Assembly: GCA_017590115.1 (NCBI GenBank)
Contig: JAGGNK010007493.1
Coordinates: 66,351 to 130,350, forward strand
From: Montifringilla adamsi
Taxonomy: Eukaryota; Chordata; Aves; Passeriformes; Passeridae
Length of the DNA: 64,000 nucleotides
Reading direction: 5' to 3'
Below, piece after piece: positions 21,024 through 42,700 of the stretch (the first letter of the stretch is position 1; each line of letters begins with the position of its first letter). The notes below the pieces were generated by a model. That model was not told the DNA's origin, searched no databases, and worked only from the letters and a program-made list of their open reading frames with translations. Both the position numbers and the translations under genes were made by a program.

Positions 21024-21449
21024 GGGGATTGGGGGGGCGGGGGGGGAATTGGGGGGCGGGGAGGGGGATGAGGGGGTTTAGGGGGAAATTGGGGGGGTGG
21101 AGGGGGAATGAAAGGCATTAGGGGCAGAAATTTGGGGGATGGGGGAATAAAGGGGTTTGGGGAGGAATTGGGGAGCTGGAGGGGGGGAAATAAGGGGTTT
21201 AGGGAGAGAAATTTGGGGCTTTTAGGATTGAATAAAGGGGTTTAGGAGGGATATTGGGGGGCTCCACCCGCACCCCAACTTCCTCCTCCGCCCCTCCCCC
21301 ACCCCGTTACCCAACACCTCCCATTGAACACCGGGGGGGGAGGGGCGGCGCTGCTGACTCAGCACATTCCAGGTTGTGGGGGAGGGGCCGGGGCCGCACC
21401 CGGCGCTGGCCTCGTCCCTCCCCCACCCCTGAGGACCCCTCCCCCACAG

Positions 21450-31415
<9,966 letters not shown>

Positions 31416-31529
31416 CCCACGGCCGGACCCCCCAAAAACACTCCAGGGCTCTGGGCTGGGGGTTGGTGCCCCATGGGACCCCCCCTGCCCCGTAATCCCC
31501 TCAAATCCTGCCCCATAGCCCCCCCCTCT

Positions 31530-32363
31530 NNNNNNNNNNNNNNNNNNNNNNNNNNNNNNNNNNNNNNNNNNNNNNNNNNNNNNNNNNNNNNNNNNNNNNN
31601 NNNNNNNNNNNNNNNNNNNNNNNNNNNNNNNNNNNNNNNNNNNNNNNNNNNNNNNNNNNNNNNNNNNNNNNNNNNNNNNNNNNNNNNNNNNNNNNNNNNN
31701 NNNNNNNNNNNNNNNNNNNNNNNNNNNNNNNNNNNNNNNNNNNNNNNNNNNNNNNNNNNNNNNNNNNNNNNNNNNNNNNNNNNNNNNNNNNNNNNNNNNN
31801 NNNNNNNNNNNNNNNNNNNNNNNNNNNNNNNNNNNNNNNNNNNNNNNNNNNNNNNNNNNNNNNNNNNNNNNNNNNNNNNNNNNNNNNNNNNNNNNNNNNN
31901 NNNNNNNNNNNNNNNNNNNNNNNNNNNNNNNNNNNNNNNNNNNNNNNNNNNNNNNNNNNNNNNNNNNNNNNNNNNNNNNNNNNNNNNNNNNNNNNNNNNN
32001 NNNNNNNNNNNNNNNNNNNNNNNNNNNNNNNNNNNNNNNNNNNNNNNNNNNNNNNNNNNNNNNNNNNNNNNNNNNNNNNNNNNNNNNNNNNNNNNNNNNN
32101 NNNNNNNNNNNNNNNNNNNNNNNNNNNNNNNNNNNNNNNNNNNNNNNNNNNNNNNNNNNNNNNNNNNNNNNNNNNNNNNNNNNNNNNNNNNNNNNNNNNN
32201 NNNNNNNNNNNNNNNNNNNNNNNNNNNNNNNNNNNNNNNNNNNNNNNNNNNNNNNNNNNNNNNNNNNNNNNNNNNNNNNNNNNNNNNNNNNNNNNNNNNN
32301 NNNNNNNNNNNNNNNNNNNNNNNNNNNNNNNNNNNNNNNNNNNNNNNNNNNNNNNNNNNNNNN
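31530..32363. other. Assembly gap (834 N) downstream of G6PD
   Basis: Run of N. It marks the border between the GC-rich SEPHS2-IKBKG-G6PD block and a region of ordinary composition. Both flanks carry 'cccccatag' motifs (ccccatagcccccc left, ccccatagaccccc right), so the same short repeat may span the gap. Confidence 0.95.
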
Positions 32364-33561
32364 CAACCTTGCCCCATAGACCCCCCTGGGCCCCCCAACC
32401 CCTGCAGCTGGGACCAAAGCTCCCCATCCCCCAATCAAGTCCCCAAAGCTTAATTACCCCCTCAATATCCCTTCCCCCCATGGGAGCAATTAATGATTAA
32501 TGCTAATCAATTAATCAATTAACGTGCTATTAACCAGGACCAATTAAACCCACCTTTGGCTAATTAATTATCACCAGCACCTTCTAATTGCCCCCAGGCA
32601 CTTACTGGGCAGAGCCCCCCCTATGGCACTTATGGGGCAGAACCCCAACACTTGGGGGACAGAACCCCAACACTTGGGGGACAGAACCCTAACATTTGGG
32701 GGTCAGGACCTCAACACTTGTGGGGTCAGGACCCCAACAGTTATGGGGCAGGACCCCTGGCACTTGTGGGGCACAATCCCCATGGGGGGTGTGGAGGTGC
32801 ACGAGCGGGGTTTATGCTAATGAGAAAACTGAGTTTATGCTAATGAGAAGGCGGGGTTTATGCTAATAAGGAAGCATTGCCGTTGCCCAGAGAGCTCTAA
32901 TGGGGGCGGGGCCAGCGGGCCAGCAGCCAATCCAGAGGTGGTGGGAAGGGGCAGGGCCAAAGTGGGCGGGGCAGCGCCTGAGCGCTGATGATCCCCCTGT
33001 CACCTGCACACCTGAGCACACCTGGGCACACCTGGGCACACCTGGGCACACCTGAGCACTCGCCGGGGGTTCCACGCTCTGAGCACGGACAGGCACAGAA
33101 AGGCTGATGGTACTGTCCCCCGGCCGCTGAGGGGGCAGGAGCTCCCAGCCACCCCCTCATGGAACCAGGGGGCCACCGGGACACTGGGGGTGCTCCTGGA
33201 AGCCAGGGACACAGAGGGACCTCAGGGAACCCCGGAGAGCGGAGTGAGGTTATGGAACCTCTTTTAACCAGGTGTCAACTGTGAGAGCTGGGCCTCACTC
33301 AACCCAGATGCCACTGGGAGCTTGCCAGAGCTCGTGGAACCCAGGCTCCAGTGTGACACAGAGGGGCCTCATGGAACCCAGGAGAGCACTGTGAGGCTCT
33401 GGAACCTCATGGAACACAGGAGAGCTCTGTGAGGCTCTGGAACCTCATGGAACCCAGGAGAGCACTGTGAGGCTCTGCACCAACATGGCACCAAGGTTCC
33501 ACTGTGACCTGATGGAACCTCCTGGAAGGAAGGGAACATTTTCCCCTGTGCTCAGCACAGA
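32364..33561. other. Non-coding stretch with short repeats
   Basis: Holds an AT-rich 'attaatcaattaat' patch (32480-32590), a 24-base 'acttgggggacagaacccc' repeat (32640-32780), a CACCTG E-box decamer repeated five times (33000-33060), and a degenerate repeat built on 'ggaacctcatggaaccc' (33230-33530). No gene seen. Confidence 0.6.
32808..32875 (+). promoter_or_regulatory. Three tandem octamer-like ATGCTAAT motifs
   Basis: 'tttatgctaat' occurs three times at intervals of 22-26 bases. ATGCTAAT differs by one base from the POU octamer ATGCAAAT. It may be a chance property of a short tandem repeat. Confidence 0.3.
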
Positions 33562-34010
33562 TGAGGCTGCACCTTGAGTGCTGTGTGCAGTTCTGGGCCC
33601 CTCAGTTTAGGAAGGATGTTGAGATGGTCAAACACATCCAGAGAAGGGCAACGAGGCTGGTGAGGGGTCTGAACACCAGTCCTGTGAGGAGCGGCTGAGG
33701 GAACTGGGATTGTTTATCCTGGAGAAGAGGAGGCTCAGGGGAGACCTCATCACTCTCACAACTCCCTGGCAGGAGGGTGCAGCCAGCTGGGGGTTGGGCT
33801 CTTCTCCCAGTGAACAGTGACAGGACAAGAGGACACAGCCTTAAGCCGTGCTAAGGAAAGTTTAGGTTGGACATTGGGAAAAAATTGTTCTCTGAAAGAG
33901 TGACTGGGCACTGGAATTGTTTGCCCAGGGACAGGGTGGAGTCCCCATCCCTGCGTGTGTTAAAAAAGCCTGAAGGTGGCACTTGTCCCATTTGGAAAGA
34001 CAGGTGTCTG
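33562..34010 (+). mobile_element. CR1 LINE 3' fragment
   Basis: Contains hallmark CR1 3' segments in order: 'gagaagaggaggctcagggg', 'gacaagaggacacagcctta', 'aggttggacattgggaaaaa' and 'ggcactggaattgtttgccc'. 5'-truncated, as most avian CR1 copies are. Confidence 0.88.
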
Positions 34011-34149
34011 CCAAGGGAGGCAGGAACCTCCTTTGGGATGGAGAATGTGACCCCCTTCCCTCTGAATTGTTGTAACTTTGAAATGCTGGTGCTTTCGGGC
34101 ACAGACACGGGAAAAGGAATAACAGCTCTTCGCTAGTCTGAAACACGGC

Positions 34150-35480
34150 GAGCAAACAAACGGAACCACGGAACCACAGAGCCAGGGACAGCCAGAACCT
34201 CAGACCCAGAGAGAGCCAGAACCACAGAGCCAGTGAGAGCCAGAACCACAGAGCCAGTGAAACCCAGAACCACAGACTTAGAACCACAGAGCCAGTGAAA
34301 CCCAGAACCACAGAGCCAGTGAGAGCCAGAACCACAGAGCCGGGGACAGCCAGAAACATAGAGCCAGTGACTGTCAGAACCACAGAGCCAGGGACAGCCA
34401 GAATCCCAGAGCCAGAACCACAGACCCAGTGAGACCCAGAACCTCAGACCCAGTGAGAGCCAGAACCACAGAGCCAGTGAGAGCCAGAACCACAGAGCCA
34501 GTGAAACCCAGAACCACAGACTTAGAACCACAGAGCCAGTGAAACCCAGAACCACAGAGCCAGTGAGAGCCAGAACCACAGAGCCAGTGAGACCCAGAAC
34601 CACAGAGCCAGTGACAGCCAGGACCTCAGACCCAGAGAGAGCCAGAACCACAGAGCCAGTGAGAGCCAGAACCACAGAGCCGGGGACAGCCAGAAACATA
34701 GAGCCAGTGACTGTCAGAACCACAGAGCCAGGGACAGCCAGAATCACAGAGCCAGAACCACAGACCCAGTGAGAGCCACAACCACAGAGCCAGGGACCCA
34801 GAACCACAGACCCAGTGAGAGCTAGAACCACAGAGCCAGGGCCAGCCAGAACCACAGAGCCAGGGACCCAGAACCACAGACCCAGTGAGAGCCACAACCA
34901 CGGACCCAGGGCCAGCCAGTGACCCGGAACCACAGACCTAGTGAGAGCCAGAACCACACAGCCAGAACCACAGAGCCAAGGCCAGCCAGAACCACAGAGC
35001 CAGAACCACAACCCCATGAGAGCCAGAAACGACCTAGTGAGAGCCAGAACCACAGAGCAAGAACCACAGAGCCAAGGCCAGCCAGAACCACAGAGCCAGG
35101 GACCCAGAACCACAGACCCAGTGAGAGCCATGACCACAGACTCAGGGCCAGCCAGTGACCCGGAACCACAGACCTAGTGAGAGCCAGAACCACACAGCCA
35201 GAACCACAGAGCCAAGGCCAGCCAGAACCACAGAGCCAGAACCATGACCCCGTGAGAGCCAGAAACGACCCAGTGAGAGCCAGAACCAGAGCAAGAACCA
35301 CAGAGCCAGGGCCAGCCAGAACCACAGAGCCAGAACCACGACCCCGTGAGAGCCAGAAACATGACCTAGTGAGAGCCAGAACCACAAACCCAGAACCACA
35401 GACCCACTGACAGCCAGAGCCACAGACCCAGTGACCCAGAACCACAGAGCCAGAACCACAGGCCCAGTCCCAGCCAGCAG
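34150..35480 (+). repeat. 1.3-kb minisatellite, about 24-base unit
   Basis: Tandem 'cagaaccacagagccagtga' plus 'gagc' with variants (cagacccag, gacccag). Long frames on both strands here are repeat artefacts. Confidence 0.92.
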
Positions 35481-36530
35481 CAAGAGATGGACAAGGGGCT
35501 TCCTTTCCGAACCGCCAGGAGCAGCCGATCCCGGTGCCCCTGTGGACAGCAGAAGGAGCTGCAGCAGAGCCCCAGCACAGCCAGCTGGGCAGGCAGGGAC
35601 GAGCAAAACCTCGGAGTGGCGGATGGGATGTCAGAAACTCGGAGCTGCACCAGGTGGGTGTCCCAGCAGGGCAGAGGGGTTACAGCACAGCAAAAACCTG
35701 GAGAGGGGCAGAGACACGGTGGGGCTGGGCAGCGGCAGCCTGGCTCCAAACTGGGCAGGGAGAGGCTCCCCTGGTGGGTTTGACGCTGGTCAAACGCCAG
35801 AGCACCCACAAAAAAATAATTCATTCCTTCTCCCATGCTTAATTGAGCTGAGGAAGGGGAAAGATTAATTTTTTAAAAATAGCTCATTGGGTGATGTTAT
35901 AAATGAATTAGCCAATTTGATTAATAAGGAGAATTTATTCCATAATTAAAATACAGTCATAAAAAGGCTACAAGCAAAGATCAGATCGGTGCTGAACCAG
36001 GCTAACAGCATCAGGTGAGACAGGTGGGGCACTCTGCCTCCTCTCCTCTGTGCATCATGAAGAGACAGTTCTCACAAAGTCTTTTTTATACATTTCCAAG
36101 CTCCAAGGGTTGCTGGGGAGGGTTTCTTGCTTTCTTATCATTGATCTTATCCTTTTAGCATGTTCATGTAGTTTTTCCTTTCTTGCTGCTGCTCTTGCTG
36201 AGTTTCCTCCGAAATTGGTAAATAATTCACTTTGTTAAGAGGAAAATCTCCTGCAATATGCATTCTAGGAGACACATATTTATCTAATCGATGATGCATA
36301 TCAAATGCTTATTGCTGGGGTTTGGTCAGACAAATAATCCTCTGGAATCAGCATTTCTGGAGATGAATATTCAGGCTAGGATTTTGGTGTGTATTGCTGT
36401 AATCTCATCAGAGGGAATTTCCCAGAACCCTCCTTTGGTATGCTAGGATTTTCATTAGGTGAGATTACTGTAGTCTCAGCATGAATTTATACATATCTAT
36501 TACAGGTGAGGTAAGAATTAGGAGAGAACA
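35481..36530. other. No gene recognised
   Basis: Unique-looking sequence. The AT-rich part from 35850 may be older LTR-element remnant, but no termini were found. Confidence 0.4.
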
Positions 36531-36534
36531 CTTT

Positions 36535-37174
36535 AAGGGCAAAACACGCTCAAATCTTTAAAAGGTATAAAGAAAAGTTTATTAACAGAATTTAAAAAAA
36601 AAAAAAAAAGAAAAATAGGATAATGAGAGCTAAAATAAACCTTTAGAACACCTTCCCTCCTGCACCCCCCAGCCTTTCTTTCTTTTCCACCGACAGTGCG
36701 GGGAGGCAAAGACATGGGGGTTTTGGTCAGTGTGTCACTTCTAAAAAATCCTTCTTCAGCCCCCTCACGGGGAGGAGTCTCTCTTGCTGTGCATGTGGTC
36801 CTTCCCATGGGAGGCAGTTCTCTGGGAACTTCTCCAACGTGGTTCTAATTTTCACAAGTCGCAGTCCTGCCCAACATTTCCTTCAACATGAGTCCCTCCC
36901 AAGGGCAGAGCAGTCTTCCCACAACTGCCTTTTTTCCGTGGTCCCCTCCCCTCTGTTCAAAGGTGAAAGAGAAAGAGCTTCCTGCAGCTTTTTTGTTCTT
37001 AAATACGTCATTGCAGAGGCGTTGCTGACTCCTCTGATTGAGCCAGCCAGTGTTGGTCATCAGAGCCCTTAGGGATTGGCCCTGCGGGACATACAGCATA
37101 ACTTTCTAACATAACACCTATAATATCAATTTTAATATTTGCAAAAAGCCAATCATAAAATACACATTTTTTCA
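36535..37174 (-). mobile_element. LTR-like fragment related to the solo LTR at 58278-58918
   Basis: The right end (37095-37174) matches the right end of the LTR at 58278-58918 over about 80 bases: 'cataactttctaacataaca', then 'taatatttg', 'aaaagccaat', 'ataaaatacacattttt', ending in TTTTCA. The left limit is uncertain. Minus orientation, since TG..CA termini read outwards from this end. Confidence 0.55.
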
Positions 37175-37580
37175 CCTCCTTGAACAATGAACAAAGGAAC
37201 ACCAAGGATTTGCCGGTTCTTTCTTAGTTTATCCAAGTCCTTTCTGAGAGCCTGGGAAAATGGTCTCTGGCAGCTGGGAATCTGTGGGGTTGAGACTCTT
37301 GTCTGTGATAACAGATCATAGGAATTAGGTGGCTCAGTACCTTTGAGGCCCTGGACTTCTCATTCAGTCTTTAACCTGGGGCTGGATTTTCCCTTTCTTT
37401 CTGCCTTTTAGTTTTAAAATTCCCCTTGAATCAGAAGATGTCATGACCTGAATGCAGTTTCTGTAAGGATGAGTGAGGTTCTTCCCTTGGAAAGCAAAGG
37501 CAGTGGCCAAAAGGCAGCTCAGGCTCAGCAGGGGCTGCACCTGTGACCTGGGGCTGCTGGTGGAGCATCAGCTGCTGGGG
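37175..37580. other. No gene recognised
   Basis: Ordinary-looking unique sequence between an LTR fragment and a 30-base tandem repeat. Confidence 0.4.
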
Positions 37581-37700
37581 TGATCCCTGGGGAAAGGCAG
37601 GGCTATCCTTTGATCCCTGGGGAAAGGCAGGGCTATCCTTTGATCCCTGGGGAAAGGCAGGGCTATCCTTTGATCCCTGGGGAAAGGCAGGGCTATCCTT
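37581..37700 (+). repeat. Four perfect tandem copies of a 30-base unit
   Basis: Unit 'tgatccctggggaaaggcag' plus 'ggctatcctt' at 37581, 37611, 37641 and 37671. A partial fifth copy appears at about 37779-37801. Confidence 0.95.
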
Positions 37701-37723
37701 TGCTCTCTGCTGACAGCTCTGAG

Positions 37724-37749
37724 CTAACCCTAACCTTAACCCTAACCCT
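37724..37749 (-). repeat. Short interstitial telomeric tract
   Basis: Plus strand reads ctaaccctaaccttaaccct then aaccct: four units of the vertebrate telomere repeat, one with a substitution. It sits 24 bases after the 30-base tandem array. Confidence 0.85.
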
Positions 37750-37994
37750 CTGGGAACCTGAGCAGTGCCAGATGTGCCCCTGGGGAAAGGCAGGGCGAGA
37801 CGTGGGGCTGAGCCTTGAGCCTGAAAGGGGCCACAGAGAAGGCAGGGGCAGCTCTGCTCCTCCCTGCAGGGTTTGTGCCCTGCTCAGAACCAGTTCCCAT
37901 CCAGCTGGGGCAAACACCATCCTTAGGGCACGGAGAACAAAGAGCTTCCCACCCCTAAGCCCGGCCCAGCAGCTGGGCTGGGCTCTGTTTCACT

Positions 37995-38225
37995 TTCTCC
38001 AGTTCCCCTCCTCTTGCGTTTCTCTCTTTCTCTTTCTCTTTCTCTTTCTCTTTTCTCTTTCTCTTTCTTTCTCTTTCTCCTGTTCTCCTCCTGTTGTATT
38101 CCTGTTTCTTTTCTCCTGTTGTGTTTCTGTTTCTCTTTCTCCTGTTCCCCTTTCTCCTGTTCCTTTCCTGTTGTGTTTCTGTTTCTCTTCTCCTATTCCC
38201 CTCCTGTTGTGTCCCTGTGTCCGGA
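37995..38225 (+). repeat. Polypyrimidine (CTTTCT) tract
   Basis: Simple-sequence tract of tctctttctcttt followed by degenerate 'cctgttgtgtttctgtttct' units. Purine-rich on the minus strand, so triplex-prone. Confidence 0.85.
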
Positions 38226-38245
38226 GCTGATTGGGCCATGCTCAG

Positions 38246-38885
38246 GCCAGAAGGACATCCAGCAGGATGGGCAGCAGGACATCCAGAAGAATGTCCAGCA
38301 GGATGGGCAGCAGGATGGACAGCTGGTTGTCTAGGAGGATGGGCAGGAGGATGGGCAGCAGGACATCCAGCAGGATGGCCAGCAGAATGTCCAGCAGGAT
38401 GGCCAGCAGGATATCCAGAAGAATGTCCAGCAGGATGGGCAGCAGGACATCCAAAAGAATGTCCAGCAGGATGTCCAGCAGGATGGGCAGCAGGACATCC
38501 AAAAGAATGTCCAGCAGGATGGGCAGCAGGACAACCAGCAGGATGTCCAGCAGGATGGGCAGCAGGACGTCCAGCAGGATGTCCAGCAGGATATCCAGAA
38601 GATTGTCCAGCAGGATGGGCAGCAGGACATCCAGAAAAATGTCCAGCAGGATGGACAGCAGGTTGTCTAGGAGGATGGGCAGGAGGATGGGCAGCAGGAC
38701 ATCCAGCAGGATGGCCAGCAGAATGTCCAGCAGGATGTCCAGCAGGACATCCAGAAGAATGTCCAGCAGGATGGCCAGCAGAATGTCCAGCAGGATGTCC
38801 AGCAGGACATCCAGAAGAATGTCCAGCAGGATGGGCAGCAGGACGTCCAGCAGGATGGGCAGCAGAATGTCCAGCAGGATGTGAC
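38246..38885 (+). repeat. 12/36-base minisatellite
   Basis: 'gtccagcaggat' and 'gggcagcaggacatccagaa' alternate in a hierarchical array, all in multiples of 12 bases, so all frames stay open on both strands. No evidence of translation. Confidence 0.92.
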
Positions 38886-38939
38886 AGTTTGGACACAGGA
38901 CATGCCCAGAGCAGAGGGTTGGTGCTGCTGGCAGTGTTA

Positions 38940-39720
38940 CATTAAATACATAGTAAAATTTAACACAATTGAATAAAATTTAAATTGAAATTTATACAAG
39001 TCACATTTTATACTATTAAATACCATTTACTACAACTGACATTTAAACAAATACAGCTTTAGAAGTTTACAACATTAAATACAATTTAAATTGAAATTCA
39101 TACAACTTAAAATTAATATAAGTAAATAGAATTTAATGCAATGTAAGCCTTATTTCATATAACTTAAAATTAATTTAAGTAAATACTATTTAACATTATT
39201 TAAAGTGATACAACTTAGTTTTATGCAATTAAATAAAATTTAATAGAATTTATACATATATATTATACATATTTTAAATTCATACAACCTAAAGTTAATG
39301 CAAGCAAATATTGTTCAATAGCATTTAAAGTAATACAACTTAAATTTATACAACCAAATACAGTTTAATACAATTGAAATTCATACAATTCAAATGAATG
39401 CAATCTGAATTTAAATTCATACAATTTAAAGTTAATGCAAGTAAATACTATTTAATACCACTTAAATTTAAACTGCTACAACTTAAATTTATACAGTTTA
39501 ATACAAGTTTAAATTCAGCTTAAAATTACTGCAAGTAAATTCAATTAAATGTAATCTGAATATAAATTCATACAACTTAAAGTTAATGCAAATAAATACT
39601 ACTTAATACCACTTACATTTAAACTATTACGAGTTAAATTTACACAGTTGAATGCAATTGACTACAATTTAAATTTAAATTAATGCAACTTCAAGTTAAT
39701 ACAACGCAAAATAAGATTAA
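38940..39720. repeat. AT-rich degenerate tandem array
   Basis: About 780 bases of 'aatttaaattcatacaactt' and 'aaagttaatgcaagtaaata' variants, next to the last exon of the SPATA16-like gene (its 3' untranslated or downstream side). Confidence 0.85.
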
Positions 39721-39763
39721 CACCTATCAAACTGATATCAATAGCTACAAAACACCTACAAAA

Positions 39764-42700
39764 TCAACTTTTTGCAAAAACTATGCGTCTCTTTTTTGGC
39801 CCTGTGGCCAGGCTTCGTGGGTTGGGAATGAACATGTTTGTATTTTCCAGTCTCAGGTATTTCTGTCGCCTTGGAGTCCAGTTGATGTTTTCCATTCCAG
39901 GTATTTGCACATGTGAGGTCCTTAAGTAATGCTCTTCTCCTTCCCTCAGGAACTCTTCAATTAGTGCCACCTGCAGTTAGAAAGAAATGCTGTCACAAGC
40001 AAGTCCATTTGCCTCCATAAAAACTTTAAAAGCTGCTGCAATCAGTTTAATTCCAAACTGAAAATCATTAGAAACAAAAATACACGAAGGCTTCGCTCGG
40101 ACAGCTGGTTACAGCCGTGGTGCCTGACTTTGTAAGTATTTTTGTTTTCTCCATTTCTGTTTGGATTCAATTCCTTCGTTGCTGTGGAACAGAGCTCTGC
40201 TCAAGATGCACACCACGCATCGTGAGAGGAGCTAAAGAATCCATCTGCCCGTTGCATTTTAAGCTGAAATAATTAAAACCCAAAAATCCTGCTCTGCTCT
40301 GCTGGCGTTGGGTGGAGTGTGGCTTCTTCAGGCACAGCACAGAGGAAAGGTGTAATAGCTGAGATGGAGACAATACAAAACAACACACACCATTTCCAGA
40401 AGGCTTCAGACCCAGTTTTTATTCTAGCGTGCATGCTTTTTATACATTCTTAAAAAACTCCCAAGTTTACACTTTACTCATAGTCAGAAGAGACAAACAA
40501 ACTGCTTATTGGAATAGAGAGTTGCAGGTTTCCCTTATTTATCCTTCTTTCTTCCTTGGTTTCTGTGTCAACAAGCTTGGTAGGAAATTCTTTCAGGGGT
40601 AAACATGGATCCTCCCATCAAACTCCTGTCTGGCTCACAGAAGTCGCTGCAAAACCTCTTCCCCAGAAAGGACTGGGAATTAATCCAAGCGTGGCTTCCT
40701 CTTGTGTTGATCCTGAGCTGTCCCTGAGGTGCTCCTCAGCCCTGACCTTGGACTGGAGCCATGCCACAAGCTCTGGCCGTGCTTTGGGTCACTGCGGGGG
40801 TGTTTTTGGGTTGGTGGTTTTGGGTCGGTAAGAGGGGGTGGTTTTGAGAGGCAAGCAGGAAAGTTTATGCACAGTTCCATCTGCTGCCCTGAGGTGCCAA
40901 GGGCACAGAGTCTGGGAGAGAAGCTTTGCCTTCTCCTCCTCCTGCCCATGGAGCTGGCAGGGGGGACCTGTTCAGGGCATGGGCTACACATGGCACCATG
41001 TGTGACGCCATGGGGAAGAGTTTTGTGCTGTGCTGGTGAAGCTCAGTGGGCTCTCGTGCCCGGGCTTTGGTTCCTGTGCTGCCAAGAGACCCACTGCCAC
41101 AGAGAGCCTCGTGGCTTGGCTCTGCTGAGATGGGCTTGGTGTAGAAACATGCAGAGGATCAGAGAGAGGACTCCTGGTGGCAGCCTGGTTTCGGAGAAGT
41201 TGAAATAAAAGCCTGGGAAATCATGGACTGGCCAAAAGCATGTGGAGAAGATGATGCCATAGGGCAGGGGTCCAGTGCAGGGCTTGGCCCTGTTAACCAC
41301 AGCCACTGAGCCCGCAGGACTCTTCAGCCAGAGGCCAAATGCAAGTGTCTGCACGACTTTCCTCTGCCAGTAAAAGTGCCTGTTCTGTTTTGGGGGTAGT
41401 GCTGGTGTCTGCGTGAGCACACATGGCAGAAAGAGGCAGGAAAAGGGGTGCCAGGTGCTGGGTGGGATGTGGAGTGAGGCTTTTACTGAGTCAGTCTCAT
41501 AATCTGAAGGTTGTGAGTTCGATCCTCACATGGGGCACCAGTCTGTGGAAACTTCCTTCGTGGATCCCCTCGATGGGGAGAGACCTAAAAAGTTCTGTGC
41601 CAGGAATGAGAGATGGATGGGACTTTGGGTTTTTTTGGTCTTTAGGTTGTTTATTTTTCTCTCATCAAAGGTTTGGTACACTGCCTATATCTCAGACTTA
41701 GTGTACAAAGAGAAGGCACCAAAAATCACAAGACACACAGATTTAAGGTCTTTTAAAGCTATTTTGTCCAATTAACTCTTAGAACATACTTTTACTTTTT
41801 TATAACTATATTTTTTTTTTTTTGTTCACGCAACATCTGTATTGCAGTTCTTTCTAACCAATCACCCTGTGCTCCCAACACAGCAGAAAATGGAGGAGAT
41901 GAAGAACAAGAAGGAGATCAGACAATGCCCAAAATCCTCCATCTTGTCTTCTATCTACCTCCATACTAAAACCTCAAAACTCTTAAGTTTTTCACCCTGT
42001 GATAAATACACTACTATCTATTTCACACACTCGTAGATTCCAATCCATCCCAAAGCCCTGGAAGCTTTCTCCATGGACAAAGGTTAAAAGCAGTGTTCCC
42101 CTGGGGGTCAGGACTTCTCAGGACAGGCAGAGAAATATCCCTGTGCCCTGGATTCCAGCACTAACCAGAAGAGCAGCAGGATTTACAGCAGCTCTTCAGG
42201 ACCACCCAGCAGTGTCTGTGCTGCTGGGGATGCCAGCAGGCAGCAGCAGAGGAATGATGTTCCTACCTGGAGCTGTGTTTTGCCATGCTCTGCCTGTGCT
42301 TTCCATATTTATAGAATAGGTGTGGGCTCCAGCCCCCCAGTAAGAGCTGCTCTGGCACATCAGCTGCTGCCATCACTGCACTGTTTCTGGTGCAGCAGAT
42401 CAGCTGCAGTGGTGCTTGTGCAGCAAGGATGCAGCCAGACCCTCACAGACACACAGACCCCTCCCTGGGCTGCTCCTGAGCACGGGCAGAGGTCAAGGCA
42501 CGGGGTCAGCCTTCATTTGGCACCTCCTCCCTTTTCTGCCATTTGAACAGACCAGACTCAGGGATGTTTCCTGCCCAAGGAGCAAGCTGCTCTCCTGCCC
42601 TTTGCTGCAGGCTGTTACCTTCTGTATTTTGGTCCACACACGCTCTCCCCTTCTTCCTGCCAGGATGTCCATGGCATCTGCTATCAGTGACTGCAGCTGT

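Noticed and set aside
34133..35137. Long Trp/Leu/Gly-rich minus-strand frame resembling a membrane protein
   Set aside because: Translation of a 24-base minisatellite whose length is a multiple of three.
37581..37700. CRISPR-like regular repeats
   Set aside because: Repeats are directly abutting with no spacers, and the genome is vertebrate.
37724..37749. Chromosome end
   Set aside because: Only four hexamers, with ordinary sequence continuing on both sides.
38094..38945. 283-residue Gly/Pro/Ala-Cys frame
   Set aside because: 12-base minisatellite keeps most frames open; no splice or promoter signals.
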